The notes beneath the pieces are model-generated. The model saw only the letters and a program-made list of their open reading frames with translations. It had not been told where the DNA came from and did no database searches. A stretch of 64,000 nucleotides of DNA, taken from positions 18,797 through 82,796 of the forward strand of contig NZ_FWXD01000018.1 of the NCBI RefSeq assembly GCF_900176275.1, in the 5' to 3' direction. A program made the translations under genes and the position numbers. This stretch comes from Andreprevotia lacus DSM 23236. Its GTDB lineage: Bacteria > Pseudomonadota > Gammaproteobacteria > Burkholderiales > Chitinibacteraceae. Positions 62,419 to 64,000 of the stretch are shown here, piece by piece; position 1 is the first letter of the stretch; each line of letters opens with the position of its first letter.

Positions 62419-63489
62419 TTACTTCTTCGGGTTGCCGTTGGCGTCGAACTCCGGCCAGTAGCCTTCCAGCTTCAGTTCCTTCACTGCGTTGTTCACATAC
62501 TTGGGCTCGATCCAGCCATTGATGTCGACATCGCGGCGGATCAGCTTGTAGCGCTTGCTTTCGTCAATCGAGCGCTTGAGCGAAGCCACATGGTAGTCAT
62601 CCAGCAGTGGCGTATTGCGCTCCTTGAGCGTGTAGCCCTCCCAGCTCTTCACGTAGTCCGAGTAAGGCACCGCGCCGGATTGGCCCCACAGTTTGAACAG
62701 CGGATCACGGTTCTTTTCGTCCGAATCCCACGCGGCCTGCTTGACCAGCGCATTGACCACGCGCTGCACAATGTGCGGATATTTCTTCTCGAAGTCTTCC
62801 GATACCCAGAACGAGGTCACACTGGTGATCTTGGGATCGCGCGGAATCTCGAACAGCCGTTTGGCAATGCCGCGTGCCTCCAGATCAAAAGGCGAGATCA
62901 GCGTGCCCTCGATATCCTTGGTCGCCAGCGCTGCCTTGGTGGTGTCGTTGTCCATGCTGATCACCTTGAAGTCTTTCTCGGTGTAGCCGTATTTCTCCAG
63001 CACGCGCGCCAGCGACAACTGCCCTGCCGTGCCCTTGAAGGTAGCCAGGCGCTTGCCCTTCAGATCGCCCAGATTCTTGGCCTCCGAATCATTGGGCACT
63101 ACGAAGTAGGTGTTGCCGAAGCGGCCGGCGCTCAGAATGATCTTGTGTTTGAGGCCGGTGGAGCGCCCCACGATCAGCGGCAAATCACCGTGGCCGGCAA
63201 AGTCCACCAGCCCGTTGGCAAACGATTCGTTCACCGCCGGGCCAGCGCCCGGGAAGAACGACCATTTCACCTTGATGCCGTCGGCCTTGAATTCCTGCTC
63301 CAGCACGCCCTTGATCTGCGCGGTAGCGAGGAAGGTGCCGGTGCCCAGCGGGCGGCCACCGGTGCCTGCACCGGGGTAAGCAATGCGGATTTCGGCCGGT
63401 TTGTCTTCGGCATGGGCCTGCAGCGCCAGCGCAGCGCCCAACAGCCCGGCAGCAAAGGCTGCGATGCGGGTAAAGCGGATGAATGTCAT
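62419..63489 (-). CDS. Periplasmic substrate-binding protein for sulfonates or aliphatic sulfur compounds
   Basis: The 356-residue protein has a signal peptide (IAAFAAGLLGAALALQAHA) and the NMT1/SsuA-like fold (EIRIAYPGAGTGGRPLGTGT, FANGLVDFAGHGDLPLIVGR, LGDLKGKRLATFKGTAGQLS). ATG 63489 begins MTFIRFTRIA. An upstream extension to 63531 lacks a signal-peptide match. It has no permease or ATPase of its own in the window and may use TauBC. Exact substrate unknown. Confidence 0.88.
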   Translation of the reverse strand: MTFIRFTRIAAFAAGLLGAALALQAHAEDKPAEIRIAYPGAGTGGRPLGTGTFLATAQIKGVLEQEFKADGIKVKWSFFPGAGPAVNESFANGLVDFAGHGDLPLIVGRSTGLKHKIILSAGRFGNTYFVVPNDSEAKNLGDLKGKRLATFKGTAGQLSLARVLEKYGYTEKDFKVISMDNDTTKAALATKDIEGTLISPFDLEARGIAKRLFEIPRDPKITSVTSFWVSEDFEKKYPHIVQRVVNALVKQAAWDSDEKNRDPLFKLWGQSGAVPYSDYVKSWEGYTLKERNTPLLDDYHVASLKRSIDESKRYKLIRRDVDINGWIEPKYVNNAVKELKLEGYWPEFDANGNPKK

Positions 63490-63550
63490 GTCTTGTCCCT
63501 TATGAAATGAGGTGTGCGCGGACCGGACCAACGCGGGCCCGGCGCGGCGG

Positions 63551-64000
63551 TCAGAACCCGTACTGGAACTGCGCCAGCAGCTCGTTGTTCGTCTTCTGCG
63601 CCGGATTCCCGTAGCGGTACTGGTTCAGGTTGATCTGCAGCTTCGTCGTCTCGGCAAAGAACACATTCAGACCCGCCGTCCAGATCGTCGTCTCGTCATT
63701 GCCCACATCACGGTTCGGGTCCCAGCGGTCCCAGCGCACAAAGCTCTGGAACGACGTCGGCCACCAGTCGTCGTACTTGGCCTGGCCCTTGAAGCTCTTC
63801 ACCCATTGCTCGCCCCAGGTGTAGAAGGCGGTAAAGGTCTGGCCGCGGCTTTTCACTTCGTTGCCCAGTTTGGTGGTGGCGATTTGCGCCGTGCCGGTGA
63901 GGGTGTCGTCACGCCCTTCCACCTGTTCGTAGGTGAAGCCGATCGGGTCGTGGTTGTAGTAGATGTCGAAGCCGTAGCGGTCGCTCTTGCCGGTGCTGCG
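63551..64000 (-). CDS. Phosphate-selective OprO/OprP-type porin (C-terminal part, cut by window edge)
   Basis: The frame stays open past the right edge, so only the last 149 residues are visible. They show amphipathic barrel strands and the C-terminal phenylalanine of outer-membrane porins (ELLAQFQYGF). The pattern (WWPTSFQSFVRWDRWDPNRD, TIWTAGLNVFFAETTKLQIN) is that of the OprO/OprP porin family, anion-selective channels. It is first in the sulfonate operon here and would admit anionic substrates. The first ATG in the window (63922) lies within the gene. Confidence 0.85.
   Translation of the reverse strand, partial: RSTGKSDRYGFDIYYNHDPIGFTYEQVEGRDDTLTGTAQIATTKLGNEVKSRGQTFTAFYTWGEQWVKSFKGQAKYDDWWPTSFQSFVRWDRWDPNRDVGNDETTIWTAGLNVFFAETTKLQINLNQYRYGNPAQKTNNELLAQFQYGF

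Overview
The window looks like a chromosome segment of a motile Gram-negative betaproteobacterium, possibly of the Neisseriales (Chitinibacteraceae-like). This is inferred from the gene-family mix, the GC-rich core genes and the short H-NS protein with a betaproteobacterial-type C-terminus. No rRNA or tRNA gene and no CRISPR array was seen.

Region 1 (1-9305, minus strand) is a compact flagellar export and rod operon in the order fliQ-fliR-flhB-flhA-flgF-flgG-flgA-flgH-flgI-flgB-flgC-(fliE). Most genes overlap or nearly abut. The order differs from the flgBCDEFGHIJKL/flhBA layout of primary enterobacterial and betaproteobacterial flagella. It suggests a secondary flagellar system. fliP, flgD, flgE and flgJ are not in the window.

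Region 2 (9306-12548) is mobile: a REP-associated tyrosine transposase (RAYT), a 111-bp-period tandem repeat of its upstream palindrome, a 1479-bp IS4-type element (17-bp perfect terminal inverted repeats, 10-bp target duplication) inserted in the second repeat, and a RAYT remnant bounded by 29-bp direct repeats.

Region 3 (12549-36773) is dominated by one open reading frame of 21.3 kb. It encodes a 7105-residue YD/RHS-repeat polymorphic toxin with two LysM motifs, a Gly/Ala-rich hydrophobic region, a Hint autoprocessing domain and a variable C-terminal toxin module. A small AT-rich candidate immunity gene follows it. An SF1 helicase gene and an H-NS gene lie upstream.

Region 4 (36906-44200) is accessory: a four-gene operon of exported or membrane proteins, two small HTH regulators, a two-gene operon pairing a protease-less Lon-type AAA+ ATPase with an unknown acidic-tailed protein, and an integration scar (tRNA/tmRNA-like 3' end, terminator and frameshifted integrase N-terminus).

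Region 5 (44214-53996) is a coherent amino-sugar uptake regulon: MurQ etherase, a secreted beta-helix protein, a HutC-type GntR regulator, a MurP-like PTS EIIBC, and a dedicated ExbD-ExbB-TonB-receptor set. A shared motif (TTrCATACCAAT or its ATTGGTAT half) occurs upstream of murQ, murP and the receptor gene. It is a good candidate operator.

Region 6 (54213-58812, plus strand) is a family 2A encapsulin sulfur-storage operon: rhodanese, serine O-acetyltransferase, small HTH regulator, SrpI-like shell and cysteine desulfurase cargo with a long disordered N-terminus carrying two FYFLD motifs. Region 7 (58907-64000, minus strand) is a taurine/sulfonate acquisition operon: OprO/P-type porin (cut by the window edge), substrate-binding protein, nitroreductase and TauABC. 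Regions 6 and 7 together acquire organosulfur and process or store it.
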